A stretch of 64,000 bases of DNA from Pedobacter puniceum (lineage in GTDB: Bacteria > Bacteroidota > Bacteroidia > Sphingobacteriales > Sphingobacteriaceae). The stretch spans positions 1-64,000 of the forward strand of contig NZ_WKJI01000006.1 of assembly GCF_009674685.1 (NCBI RefSeq). The letters run 5' to 3'. Position numbers and translations under genes: made by a program. Below the pieces are notes generated by a model. It was not told the origin of the DNA and did not search any database. It was given only the letters and a program-made list of their open reading frames with translations. The stretch's first letter is position 1, and every line of letters begins with the position of its first letter. Shown one piece after another: positions 46,437-55,056 of this stretch.

Positions 46437-47696
46437 ATGAAGTACTTTAAAGCCCTTATCATATTCTTTTTGCTGGCCATTGGTAGTAACCAATTATTTG
46501 CCCAAACCAGAGCAGAGTTAGAGCGTAGAAAAGCACAGCTCAATAAAGATATTGAGATGATTAACAATACGCTAAAAAAGACAGCTTCAAGTAAGAAGGT
46601 TACTTTACAACAATTAAATGCTTTAAGAGCGCAGATAAGATTGCGTGAAGAGAAAATTAGAACCATAAATTCTGAGGTGAGATTGCTAGATGGGCAAATC
46701 AATGAAAATCTCAATACGGTAAAGTCACTTCAATCTCAGCTACAACAACTAAAAGTAGATTATGCAGCTATGATTAGATTCGCACAAAAGAATCAGGGCT
46801 CATACAGTAAGTTGATGTATATTTTCGCAGCTAAAGATTTTAATCAGGCTTACAAAAGAATGAAATATTTGCAGCAGTTTAGTGAATATCGCATCAAGCA
46901 GGCAAATTATATCGAGGAAACTCAAAACAATTTAAGAGGTAAAATAGCGGTGCTTAATAAGAATAAGCAAGAAAAAGATCATCTCTTATCTGACCAACAG
47001 AAAGAAAAAAATAAGTTAGGGAATGAGCAGGCAAACCAAGCCAAAGTAGTGAAAACTTTAACCTCTCAAGAGAAAAAATTAAAACAAAATTTGGCTCAAA
47101 AACAAAGAGATGCAGCTAAATTAGACAGAGCAATTAGAGAAGCTATCCAAAGAGAAATTGCAATAGCTAAAAAGAAGGCAGAAGATGAAGCTAGGGCTGC
47201 AGCAGCAAAAGCTAAAGCAGAAGGTAAAGAAGCGCCAGTTGCAAAATCAAGTAGTGGGTCTATCTTATCGGCTACACCAGAAGCAGCAAAGCTATCGGCA
47301 GATTTTGTTAGTAATAGAGGGCGTTTACCTTGGCCTGTAGCCAACGGTGTTATAACAGATAGTTATGGAAAGAAAAATGTGGTAGGTAATGTAACATCAG
47401 AAAATAACGGATGGAATATTAGAACTGGGGCAAATGCATCTGTAAGAGCTGTATTTGGTGGTACAGTTGCAAGAGTACTAGAAATTGCAGGTAAAGGCGT
47501 GGTAATGATAAGACACGGGGAGTTCTTTACTGTTTATCAAAACTTAAAAACCATAAGTGTAAGTGCAGGAGAGAAAGTTAGTACTAAGCAAACTATAGGT
47601 ACTGTTGGTGCAGACGAAGAAGGAGTTTCTGAAATCCATTTCGAACTTTGGAAAGGTATGCAGGCTCAAAATCCATCGCTTTGGTTAGCTAATTAA
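46437..47696 (+). CDS. EnvC-like murein hydrolase activator with degenerate M23 domain
   Basis: A 419-residue periplasmic protein with a signal peptide (about residues 1-22, NQLFAQ). Long coiled coils cover about 24-120 and 165-270, and a C-terminal LytM/M23 domain covers about 298-419. In that domain the metal-site His and Asp of the usual HxGxD are replaced (NNGWNIRTG), and the final HxH reads EIH. The fold should therefore lack peptidase activity, as in E. coli EnvC, which activates amidases at division. An Ala/Lys-rich linker (AAAAKAKAEGKEAP) joins the parts. Confidence 0.87.
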   Translation: MKYFKALIIFFLLAIGSNQLFAQTRAELERRKAQLNKDIEMINNTLKKTASSKKVTLQQLNALRAQIRLREEKIRTINSEVRLLDGQINENLNTVKSLQSQLQQLKVDYAAMIRFAQKNQGSYSKLMYIFAAKDFNQAYKRMKYLQQFSEYRIKQANYIEETQNNLRGKIAVLNKNKQEKDHLLSDQQKEKNKLGNEQANQAKVVKTLTSQEKKLKQNLAQKQRDAAKLDRAIREAIQREIAIAKKKAEDEARAAAAKAKAEGKEAPVAKSSSGSILSATPEAAKLSADFVSNRGRLPWPVANGVITDSYGKKNVVGNVTSENNGWNIRTGANASVRAVFGGTVARVLEIAGKGVVMIRHGEFFTVYQNLKTISVSAGEKVSTKQTIGTVGADEEGVSEIHFELWKGMQAQNPSLWLAN

Positions 47697-47732
47697 CATT
47701 TATTAAGGAAAGCCTTTAAAGAATAAATTTTT

Positions 47733-47740
47733 TATATTTG
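47733..47740 (+). promoter_or_regulatory. Probable -7 box of the tatA pair
   Basis: TATATTTG matches TAnnTTTG exactly and lies 23 nt before the first tatA ATG (47764). No TTG was found at the normal -33 distance. Confidence 0.5.
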
Positions 47741-47763
47741 CGTTAAACTATTAAAAATAAAGC

Positions 47764-48069
47764 ATGTACTACGGGGTGTTATTATTCTTAAATTTGGGTA
47801 CTCCAGAAATTATCTTGATAGTTTTTGTGGCATTACTTTTATTTGGAGGGAAAAAATTGCCAGAACTTGCCAGAGGTTTAGGGAAAGGGATAAGAGAATT
47901 TAAAGATGCCTCTGATGGCGTTAAAAGAGAAATTCATAGAAATATTAATACATTAACTGCTGAAGAAGAGTTAAGAAGAGATGAAGCGGCAGCTCAACGG
48001 TCTTCTACTAGCCAACAACCTGAAGAAGGTGTTACTTCAACAGAAACAGAACAAACAATTAAACCGTAA
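47764..48069 (+). CDS. tatA: Twin-arginine translocase subunit TatA/E family, longer copy
   Basis: The 101-residue protein has one N-terminal membrane helix ([18 protein letters not shown]), then the family's hinge and amphipathic helix ([20 protein letters not shown]). A charged, Ser/Glu-rich tail follows. TatA multimers form the pore that exports folded proteins. A leading hydrophobic extension ([11 protein letters not shown]) precedes the usual start of the helix. It is followed 27 nt later by a second, shorter tatA. No tatC is in the window. Confidence 0.92.
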   Translation: MYYGVLLFLNLGTPEIILIVFVALLLFGGKKLPELARGLGKGIREFKDASDGVKREIHRNINTLTAEEELRRDEAAAQRSSTSQQPEEGVTSTETEQTIKP

Positions 48070-48096
48070 TTAATCACAATTAAAATATAAACAAAA

Positions 48097-48258
48097 ATGG
48101 GTCTAGGTGCACCAGAAATTATACTTATAATAGTAGCCTTGTTACTATTATTTGGAGGCAAAAAAATTCCAGAATTAATGAGAGGTCTAGGAAAAGGTGT
48201 TAAAGAATTCAAAGACGGACAAAACGGTGTTGAGAAAAAGGAAGAAAAGCCTCAATAA
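48097..48258 (+). CDS. tatA: Twin-arginine translocase subunit TatA, short copy (53 aa)
   Basis: A second TatA gene of only 53 residues, beginning [20 protein letters not shown], followed by [20 protein letters not shown] and ending with a short lysine/glutamate-rich tail. It keeps the membrane helix, the FGG hinge and the amphipathic helix that define the family. It is a close paralogue of the gene before it, sharing the APEIIL/TPEIIL and [16 protein letters not shown] blocks, and probably arose by local duplication. Both are likely transcribed together. Confidence 0.93.
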   Translation: MGLGAPEIILIIVALLLLFGGKKIPELMRGLGKGVKEFKDGQNGVEKKEEKPQ

Positions 48259-48348
48259 TTTTCTTAATATCCAAATTATTTATGATTCTTGTAACCTTGA
48301 ATCTTTTGAACCATCAAAACACTCAAAAGATCCAGGGTTTTGTTTTAA

Positions 48349-49803
48349 ATGATGTTAGCAGAAACTACTTACAACTACTCTAAATTAGAAGATATACAAG
48401 CTGATATACGCTCTGGCGTATTAAAGCTGGAAGATTTGGTTGCTTTTTATTTAGACCGCATACAGCAACTGGCTGATTTAAATGCTTATTTAGAAGTTTT
48501 TGGAGAAGAAGCGCTGGCTAAAGCTAAAGAGATACAAGAGAAAATTGATAATGGTACTGCAGGTAAATTAGCAGGCATGGTTATCGGTTTAAAAGATAAT
48601 ATCTCTTACAAAGGACATCGCTTGGCGGCATCATCCAAAATACTAGATGGTTATGTTGCTATCTATTCCTCAACAGTTGTAGAACGTGTTTTAGCAGAAG
48701 ATGCTATTATTATTGGACGCTTAAATTGCGATGAATTTGCAATGGGGGCTTCTAATGAAACTTCTTACTTTGGCCCGGTTAAGAATTTTGCCGATACTAC
48801 AAAAGTTTCTGGTGGTTCCTCGGGCGGTTCTGCCGTAGCAGTACAAGCTAATTTATGTTTAGCTTCATTAGGTTCTGATACTGGAGGTTCTATCAGACAG
48901 CCGGCAGCTTTTTGTGGTGTAGTTGGTTTAAAACCAACTTATGCCAGAGTATCAAGATATGGTATTGTAGCTTATGCTTCATCTTTTGACCAAGTTGGGC
49001 CTATTACACGCTCTGTGGAAGATGCGGCTTTATTATTGGAAGTTATTGCCGGAAAAGATGATTATGATAGCACTTCTGCTATAGAACCAGTACCTGCCTA
49101 CTCAAAACTTTTAAACAATTCATCAAAAAGGAAAATTGCTTATATCGAGGAAACTTTGCACTCAGAAGGTTTAGATCCAGAGATTAAGCAAAATATAGAA
49201 GCTCAAATTCAACTATTACGTAGCCAAGGCCATACTGTTGAGCCTGTTTCTTTCGAATATCTAGACTATGTAGTTGCAACATATTATATTTTGACAACTG
49301 CAGAAGCTTCATCTAACTTAGCCAGATATGATGGAGTACATTTTGGCTACAGAAGTGATTCATCAACAGATTTAATCAGTACTTATAAATTTTCTAGGTC
49401 TGAAGGTTTTGGCGATGAGGTAAAAAGAAGAATTATGCTAGGTACTTTTGTTTTAAGTGCTGGTTATTATGATGCTTACTATTCTAGAGCCCAAAAAATA
49501 CGCAGGCTTATCAAAGAAAAAACCGAACATATTTTAGAAGATTACGATTTTATCTTAACTCCAACAACTCCAACTCCGGCTTTTAATATAGGTGAACAAC
49601 CTACAGATCCTGTTGTGATGTATTTGGCTGATATTTTTACAGTAGGGGCTTCATTAGCCGGGCTGCCTGCAATCTCCTTACCATCGGGTGTTAATAAAGA
49701 TGGTTTACCTTTAGGTATGCAAATTATAGGTAAGCGCTTTGGCGAGGCAGATTTATTATCTTTTTCAAAATACTATTCAGAACTTGATAAAATTAATATT
49801 TAA
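48349..49803 (+). CDS. gatA: Aspartyl/glutamyl-tRNA amidotransferase subunit A
   Basis: The amidase subunit of GatCAB, which converts Glu-tRNA(Gln) or Asp-tRNA(Asn) to the amide form. The 484-residue protein has the Ser-cisSer-Lys triad: Lys in VIGLKDNISYKGH near residue 80, Ser in VSGGSSGGSAVAV near 157, and Ser in LGSDTGGSIRQPAAF near 180. PTTPTPAFNIGE lies near 406. Length fits GatA (about 480). The C-terminus reads FSKYYSELDKINI, and a diverged copy of this end is found at 50586. A perfect terminator follows. gatB and gatC are not in the window. Confidence 0.97.
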   Translation: MMLAETTYNYSKLEDIQADIRSGVLKLEDLVAFYLDRIQQLADLNAYLEVFGEEALAKAKEIQEKIDNGTAGKLAGMVIGLKDNISYKGHRLAASSKILDGYVAIYSSTVVERVLAEDAIIIGRLNCDEFAMGASNETSYFGPVKNFADTTKVSGGSSGGSAVAVQANLCLASLGSDTGGSIRQPAAFCGVVGLKPTYARVSRYGIVAYASSFDQVGPITRSVEDAALLLEVIAGKDDYDSTSAIEPVPAYSKLLNNSSKRKIAYIEETLHSEGLDPEIKQNIEAQIQLLRSQGHTVEPVSFEYLDYVVATYYILTTAEASSNLARYDGVHFGYRSDSSTDLISTYKFSRSEGFGDEVKRRIMLGTFVLSAGYYDAYYSRAQKIRRLIKEKTEHILEDYDFILTPTTPTPAFNIGEQPTDPVVMYLADIFTVGASLAGLPAISLPSGVNKDGLPLGMQIIGKRFGEADLLSFSKYYSELDKINI

Positions 49804-49824
49804 ATAGTCAGCTTCAGCGATAAC

Positions 49825-49860
49825 AAAAAGGCCTGTAAATATCAATTTACAGGCCTTTTT
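49825..49860. terminator. Bidirectional terminator between gatA and a convergent lipoprotein gene
   Basis: AAAAAGGCCTGTAAAT (49825-49840) and ATTTACAGGCCTTTTT (49845-49860) pair perfectly over 16 bp around the loop ATCA. Flanking A and T runs give a usable U tract on both strands. Confidence 0.95.
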
Positions 49861-49878
49861 GTTAGGTGATATTAATAC

Positions 49879-50430
49879 TTATAAACCTAGTGTGAAAGTA
49901 TAAATAGCAGTTGCTCTAACTCTAAGCTCTTTTGTGGTAACACGTCTAGCTTTACCTTTTAAAGAGTATTTGAAATTTCCAGAAAGGATATAATTTTTCA
50001 ACTCTATACCAGAGCCAACAATCGGTAATACAAGATTACGCGTATCCACATCTGGATTATTCGGTAATGATACTAAAATCTGATTGGATTGATTAGTAGC
50101 AGATAGTTCAGCCGATACTGATTCTAATACTGAAAAGTTATTAGTAGCATCTCCATTTAAAAGTTCTAGATTAAAACCTTTAAGTTTTACACTTTTTACG
50201 GCAGGAGATCCGAATTCTGGTACATTGGCTTTTATCAAAGAGTCAACATTGATATTTAATGTAGCCTCGCCCAAAACAGCTTGTGCAGTAGTTTGAGTAA
50301 TAACTGGAACGGTAATTTCTACTGCTCTAGGTGTAATGTCAGCATCTCTACTTACTGCATCTTTAATTTTTTCACAAGAGGTGAAGGTAATAGTTAGCGC
50401 TGCTAACATGAAAAGGAAATTTTTTTTCAT
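49879..50430 (-). CDS. Small lipoprotein of unknown function
   Basis: A 183-residue protein with an SPII signal and lipobox FTSCEK (Cys near residue 19). The mature part is mostly beta, with alternating hydrophobic residues (AVEITVPVITQTTAQAVLGEATLNI, KSVKLKGFNLELLNG), and ends RVRATAIYTFTLGL. It belongs to no family I can name. It lies convergent to gatA across the shared terminator and is bracketed by gatA on one side and a gatA-end relic on the other, so it may have been inserted here. Confidence 0.72.
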   Translation of the reverse strand: MKKNFLFMLAALTITFTSCEKIKDAVSRDADITPRAVEITVPVITQTTAQAVLGEATLNINVDSLIKANVPEFGSPAVKSVKLKGFNLELLNGDATNNFSVLESVSAELSATNQSNQILVSLPNNPDVDTRNLVLPIVGSGIELKNYILSGNFKYSLKGKARRVTTKELRVRATAIYTFTLGL

Positions 50431-50672
50431 AAAGTGTTTATTAATGAGAATGTTACAAAGCTAATCATTAAGCTTAAGAATGAGAAATTTTAGTTTTATT
50501 TACGCTACAAAAGATTGATTTTTAGCCATTAGCTAAAGTTTAAATCATATAAAAGGTAGTTTTATAGGCGCTACAAAATTTTTTCTTTTCAAAATATTAT
50601 TCTGAACTCGACAAAAAATAATTATTTTGTGACTAATCCTAATAAATGGCTCTAGCCGGAAAATTTTAAAGA
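50431..50672. other. Divergent intergenic region holding a gatA 3'-end relic
   Basis: The region separates the lipoprotein gene (minus) and the transglycosylase gene (plus). At 50586-50615 the bases read FSKYYSELDK in one frame, followed by AAA TAA. They match gatA codons 49762-49791 at 26 of 30 positions, and the four differences are all silent. The remainder is AT-rich and probably carries both promoters, but no clear TAnnTTTG box was identified. Confidence 0.7.
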
Positions 50673-52067
50673 ATGAGAAGCATCAAAAGTCTTATCCTGT
50701 GTGTATTGTTTTTATCAGTAACACAGGCTAAATCTCAGAATTTAACAAAGCCCGATACCAGCAGAACATTGTTAAGCCCTAAAGAGTCTAGAACAATTAA
50801 AAATTTAGTACGAACAGATTCTAGCTTCGTTCCTACGCAATTACCTCTACAACTAGAGCTGTTAAAATATAATGCTAATTTGTTGTATAAGTATCGGCTA
50901 GATTCTATTAAAACAGCAATTCCTTTAGATTACAATCAGCAAGTTCAAACCTATATAGATATTTTTCTTGGACAGCGAAAGTTCATGGTTTCCAAAATGT
51001 TAAGTTTAGGAAACTATTACTTCCCTATTTTTGAGAAAGCGCTAAAAGCTAAACAAATACCAGAAGAGTTTAAGTTTTTGCCCATAATTGAGTCTTCTTT
51101 AGATCCTCATGCCGTATCACGGTCTGGCGCTATGGGTTTATGGCAATTTACATACATCACCGGTAAGGGTTACGGTTTAACAATAGATAGCTATTTAGAT
51201 GAGCGTAAAGATCCTATCAGCTCTAGCTATGCTGCTGCAAATTATTTAAAAGATGCTTACAAAGAGTTGGGAGATTGGCTACTTACTTTAGCAGCTTATA
51301 ATTGTGGTACAGGTTGTGTTAAAAGAGCCATACAAAGTGCAGGTGGTGTTAGAAACTATTGGGAAATTCAGCCTTATTTACCTGTAGAAACGCAAAATTA
51401 TATTCCAAAGTTTATTGCGGTTACCTATCTGATGAATTATTACCATACCTATAAGGATATTAAAATACCAGATGCGGATAGTAAAATTAACACAGACTCT
51501 ATTTATGTAAATAAATTTTTGGGTATTAATGATTTAGCTGCTGTTTTAGATATGGAGGAAAGGGATTTACAGATTTTAAATCCTGCTTACAAAAGAAATA
51601 TTATCAACGGCAGTATAGATAATCCTAAAAGATTAATCATCCCTAAAGTAAGTTTTAAAACTTATGCTGCTTTGTATGATATTTTAAATAACGATAAACC
51701 TTTCTCAGAAATAGCTGAGGATCCTGTTTTAATGCCAGCTTCTCAGTCGCAAGGTTATCATGTAGTTACTAAAGGAGAAACTTTAGTTAGTATAGCTAAT
51801 AAATATCATTTAGAGGCTCAAGATCTTAAGGTTTGGAACAATTTAAAAAGTTTTAATGTTGTACCAGGACAAAAATTAATCATCACGAAAGCAAAAGAAG
51901 ATAAACCTAAACCACAATATATAACTTATACCGTTAAACTTGGCGATACCTTAACTGCAATTGCAAAAAAGTTTAATGGTGCAACTGTAGTTGGCATACA
52001 AACATTAAATAATCTCCAAAATGCAAGCCTATCTGTAGGGATGGTGCTAAAAATTATGGCATTATAA
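50673..52067 (+). CDS. Membrane-bound lytic transglycosylase, MltD-like, with two LysM domains
   Basis: Cleaves peptidoglycan glycan strands to 1,6-anhydro products. The 464-residue protein has a signal peptide (about residues 1-21). The SLT domain has FKFLPIIESSLDPHAVSRSGAMGLWQF near 133-158, with the catalytic Glu in IIESS, and AAYNCGTGCVKRAI near 208. Two LysM modules follow: GYHVVTKGETLVSIANKYHL near 358 and YITYTVKLGDTLTAIAKKF near 414. No lipobox cysteine is obvious, so it may be soluble in the periplasm rather than lipid-anchored. Confidence 0.93.
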   Translation: MRSIKSLILCVLFLSVTQAKSQNLTKPDTSRTLLSPKESRTIKNLVRTDSSFVPTQLPLQLELLKYNANLLYKYRLDSIKTAIPLDYNQQVQTYIDIFLGQRKFMVSKMLSLGNYYFPIFEKALKAKQIPEEFKFLPIIESSLDPHAVSRSGAMGLWQFTYITGKGYGLTIDSYLDERKDPISSSYAAANYLKDAYKELGDWLLTLAAYNCGTGCVKRAIQSAGGVRNYWEIQPYLPVETQNYIPKFIAVTYLMNYYHTYKDIKIPDADSKINTDSIYVNKFLGINDLAAVLDMEERDLQILNPAYKRNIINGSIDNPKRLIIPKVSFKTYAALYDILNNDKPFSEIAEDPVLMPASQSQGYHVVTKGETLVSIANKYHLEAQDLKVWNNLKSFNVVPGQKLIITKAKEDKPKPQYITYTVKLGDTLTAIAKKFNGATVVGIQTLNNLQNASLSVGMVLKIMAL

Positions 52068-52129
52068 CAAGGAGAAAAATATATAAACCAATTAATCTTA
52101 CAATTAGAGAGAATTTTATTAAAGAGGAA

Positions 52130-54418
52130 ATGAGTAAGACTACCAGAAAGCAGGATGCTTTGGATTATCATTCACAAGGCAGACCGGGGAAAATTCAAGT
52201 TGTCCCAACAAAACCAACCAATTCACAAAGAGATTTAACATTAGCATACTCGCCAGGTGTTGCAGAGCCTTGTTTAAAAATAGCGTCTAACCCAGAAGAT
52301 GTTTATAAATATACAGCTAAAGGTAATTTAGTAGCTGTTATCAGTAACGGAACTGCAGTTTTAGGCTTAGGAGATATTGGTCCTGAGGCCGGAAAACCTG
52401 TAATGGAGGGTAAAGGCATTTTGTTTAAAATCTTTGCAGATATTGATGTTTTTGATTTAGAGTTGAATACCAAAAGTGTAGATGAATTTGTAAATGTAGT
52501 TAAAGCATTAGAACCAACTTTTGGAGGTGTAAACTTAGAAGATATTAAAGCACCGGAGTGTTTTGAGATTGAGCGTAGATTGAAAGAGGAAATGAATATT
52601 CCTGTAATGCATGATGACCAACATGGTACAGCTATTATCTCTGCAGCGGCTTTAATTAACGCTTGTGAGTTACAAAAGAAGAAGATTAAAGATATTAAGA
52701 TTGTAGTTAATGGTGCTGGTGCTGCAGCTATTTCTTGTACTAGGTTGTATGTAGCTTTGGGCGCACAAAAAGAAAATATTGTGATGCTGGATAGAAATGG
52801 TGTAATTAGAGCTGATAGACCAGATTTAGACGGTACCAAAGCAGAATTTGCTACAAAAAGAGATATTTCTACGTTAGCAGATGCGGTAAAAAATGCAGAC
52901 GTATTTATCGGCTTATCTTCTGCTGATATTTTAAGTGCTGAGGTTCTTAAAACAATGGCTCCAAATCCTATTGTTTTTGCTATGGCTAATCCAAACCCTG
53001 AGATAGCTTATGAACTTGCCGTAAAAACACGTAAAGATATCATCATGGCAACAGGCCGTTCTGATTATCCTAACCAAGTAAATAACGTTTTAGGTTTTCC
53101 TTATATTTTCAGGGGAGCTTTAGATGTTAGAGCAAGAACCATCAATGAGGAGATGAAAATTGCAGCTGTTAAAGCCATTGCAGCATTAGCAAAAGAATCT
53201 GTGCCAGAGGCTGTTAATTTAGCTTACAATACTACCAATCTTAAATTTGGTAAAGATTATATCATTCCAAAACCTATAGATTTTAGGTTGATAACCACTG
53301 TAGCGCCGGCAGTTGCTAAAGCAGCAATTGAATCTGGTGTTGCAGGTACAACCATAAAAGATTGGGACGCTTACGCTGAGGAATTGAAAAAGCGTTTAGG
53401 TATGGATGATGCCATTGTTAGGGCTTTATCTAACAAAGCTAAATCTAACCCACAAAGAGTAGTTTTTGCTGAGGCTGATAATTATAAAATTTTAAAAGCA
53501 GCGCAAATTGTAAAAGATGATGGTATAGCCATCCCAATCTTGCTTGGCAATAAATCTATCATTAATAAAATTATTGCTGATAATGATTTAGACTTAGAAG
53601 GTGTAGAAGTAATAGACCCGCTAGAAGAAGTAGAATTAAGTGAGAAATTTGCCCAGTATCTATACAGTAAACGCCAAAGAAGAGGTATAACATTGTACCA
53701 AGCTAGAAAGTTGATGAGAGACAGAAACTATTTTGGCGCATCAATGGTAGAATTTGGTAATGCTGATGCTTTAATTTCTGGTTTAACCAGAGATTACGGA
53801 ACCACTGTAAAACCAGCTTTGCAGATTATTGGTACCGAGGCGGGAGTGAATAAAGTAGCTGGTATGTATATGATGTTGACCAAAAGAGGGCCAGTTTTCT
53901 TTGCTGATACCACAATAAATTTGGCTCCAACAGCTCAAGAATTGGTAGATATTACTTTATTAGTGAATAGGTCTGTACAGCAATTCAATATATCGCCACG
54001 TATAGCTTTATTATCCTACTCAAATTATGGTTCTAATGAAGGCGAAATTTCGCAAAAAACTAGAGAAGCAGTAAGGATTTTACACAGCCAATATCCAGAT
54101 ATTATTGTAGACGGAGAGGTTCAAGCTAACTTTGCTTTAAATCCTGAGTTGATGAAAGATAATTTTTCTTTCTCTAAACTTAAAGATGGTCCTGCAAATA
54201 CGCTAGTTTTTCCTAACTTAGAATCCGGAAATATTGCTTACAAACTTTTACAAGAGTTAGGTGGTGCAGAAGCTGTAGGCCCAATACTGTTAGGTATGAA
54301 TAAGCCTGTTCATGTACTACAATTGGGAAGCTCTGTAAGAGAAATCGTAAATATGGTAACTATTGCTGTTGTAGATGCGCAAGATAAAGCTGCCTTAACT
54401 ATTTCTAAGAAGAAGTAA
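52130..54418 (+). CDS. maeB: NADP-dependent malic enzyme with C-terminal phosphotransacetylase-like domain
   Basis: Oxidatively decarboxylates malate to pyruvate. The 762-residue length and layout match the long MaeB form. The malic domain has LTLAYSPGVAEPCLKIA near residue 28, GNLVAVISNGTAVLGLGDIG near 65, and HDDQHGTAIISAAALIN near 160. The NAD-binding domain has VVNGAGAAAISCTRLY near 191. From about 430 a phosphotransacetylase-like domain runs to the end (QRVVFAEADNYKILKAAQIV, GMYMMLTKRGPVFFADTTIN). That domain is usually regulatory in MaeB and responds to acetyl-CoA. Confidence 0.95.
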   Translation: MSKTTRKQDALDYHSQGRPGKIQVVPTKPTNSQRDLTLAYSPGVAEPCLKIASNPEDVYKYTAKGNLVAVISNGTAVLGLGDIGPEAGKPVMEGKGILFKIFADIDVFDLELNTKSVDEFVNVVKALEPTFGGVNLEDIKAPECFEIERRLKEEMNIPVMHDDQHGTAIISAAALINACELQKKKIKDIKIVVNGAGAAAISCTRLYVALGAQKENIVMLDRNGVIRADRPDLDGTKAEFATKRDISTLADAVKNADVFIGLSSADILSAEVLKTMAPNPIVFAMANPNPEIAYELAVKTRKDIIMATGRSDYPNQVNNVLGFPYIFRGALDVRARTINEEMKIAAVKAIAALAKESVPEAVNLAYNTTNLKFGKDYIIPKPIDFRLITTVAPAVAKAAIESGVAGTTIKDWDAYAEELKKRLGMDDAIVRALSNKAKSNPQRVVFAEADNYKILKAAQIVKDDGIAIPILLGNKSIINKIIADNDLDLEGVEVIDPLEEVELSEKFAQYLYSKRQRRGITLYQARKLMRDRNYFGASMVEFGNADALISGLTRDYGTTVKPALQIIGTEAGVNKVAGMYMMLTKRGPVFFADTTINLAPTAQELVDITLLVNRSVQQFNISPRIALLSYSNYGSNEGEISQKTREAVRILHSQYPDIIVDGEVQANFALNPELMKDNFSFSKLKDGPANTLVFPNLESGNIAYKLLQELGGAEAVGPILLGMNKPVHVLQLGSSVREIVNMVTIAVVDAQDKAALTISKKK

Positions 54419-54446
54419 TATTTCAATAGAAATAAATTAAATATTC

Positions 54447-55031
54447 ATGTACGCTTATATTGATGGTAGGTTAACATTTAAATGTCCTACTTATGTTATT
54501 CTTGAAGCGGGTGGAGTTGGTTATCAGCTCCACATTTCTTTACACACATATACCTTACTGAAAGATGAAGAAAGATGTAAAATGTACGTTTGGCTTCATG
54601 TAAAAGAGGATGCACATACACTTTATGGGTTTATAGAAGAAGGCGAGAAAAGATTATTCCTGCATTTGATATCGGTTAATGGTATTGGGCCAAATACAGG
54701 AAGAATGATGCTTTCTTCCATCTCTCCGCAAGAAATAGAAGACGCTATTATCAAAGGAGATGTTGATCAAATAAAACGCATAAAAGGTATAGGTCCAAAA
54801 TCTGCTCAGCGCTTAATCATCGAGCTTCAGGATAAACTGAAAAAAGATGGTACTGGTACATTAATTTCTGCACCGTTAAACAATACTGCAAAAGAAGAAG
54901 CGTTAAGTGCTTTAGTGATGTTGGGTTTTGTTAAAAACAGCGCAGAAAAGGCAGTAGATTTTGCATTAAAAAACTCTGAAAAAGCACTTTCTGTAGAGGA
55001 GATTATAAAAATTGCTTTAAAAAACCTTTAA
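54447..55031 (+). CDS. ruvA: Holliday junction branch-migration subunit RuvA
   Basis: Binds four-way DNA junctions and recruits the RuvB motor. The 194-residue protein has the N-terminal OB-fold (YIDGRLTFKCPTYVILEAGGVGY), VKEDAHTLYGF near residue 51, then two helix-hairpin-helix motifs (LISVNGIGPNTGRMML near 72 and IKGIGPKSAQRLIIEL near 112). The C-terminal RuvB-binding domain (KEEALSALVMLGF) ends it. It starts 28 nt after maeB and precedes sprA by 25 nt, an order I recall from other Bacteroidota. Confidence 0.97.
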   Translation: MYAYIDGRLTFKCPTYVILEAGGVGYQLHISLHTYTLLKDEERCKMYVWLHVKEDAHTLYGFIEEGEKRLFLHLISVNGIGPNTGRMMLSSISPQEIEDAIIKGDVDQIKRIKGIGPKSAQRLIIELQDKLKKDGTGTLISAPLNNTAKEEALSALVMLGFVKNSAEKAVDFALKNSEKALSVEEIIKIALKNL

Positions 55032-55056
55032 TTGCTAATCCTAAACCATAATACGT

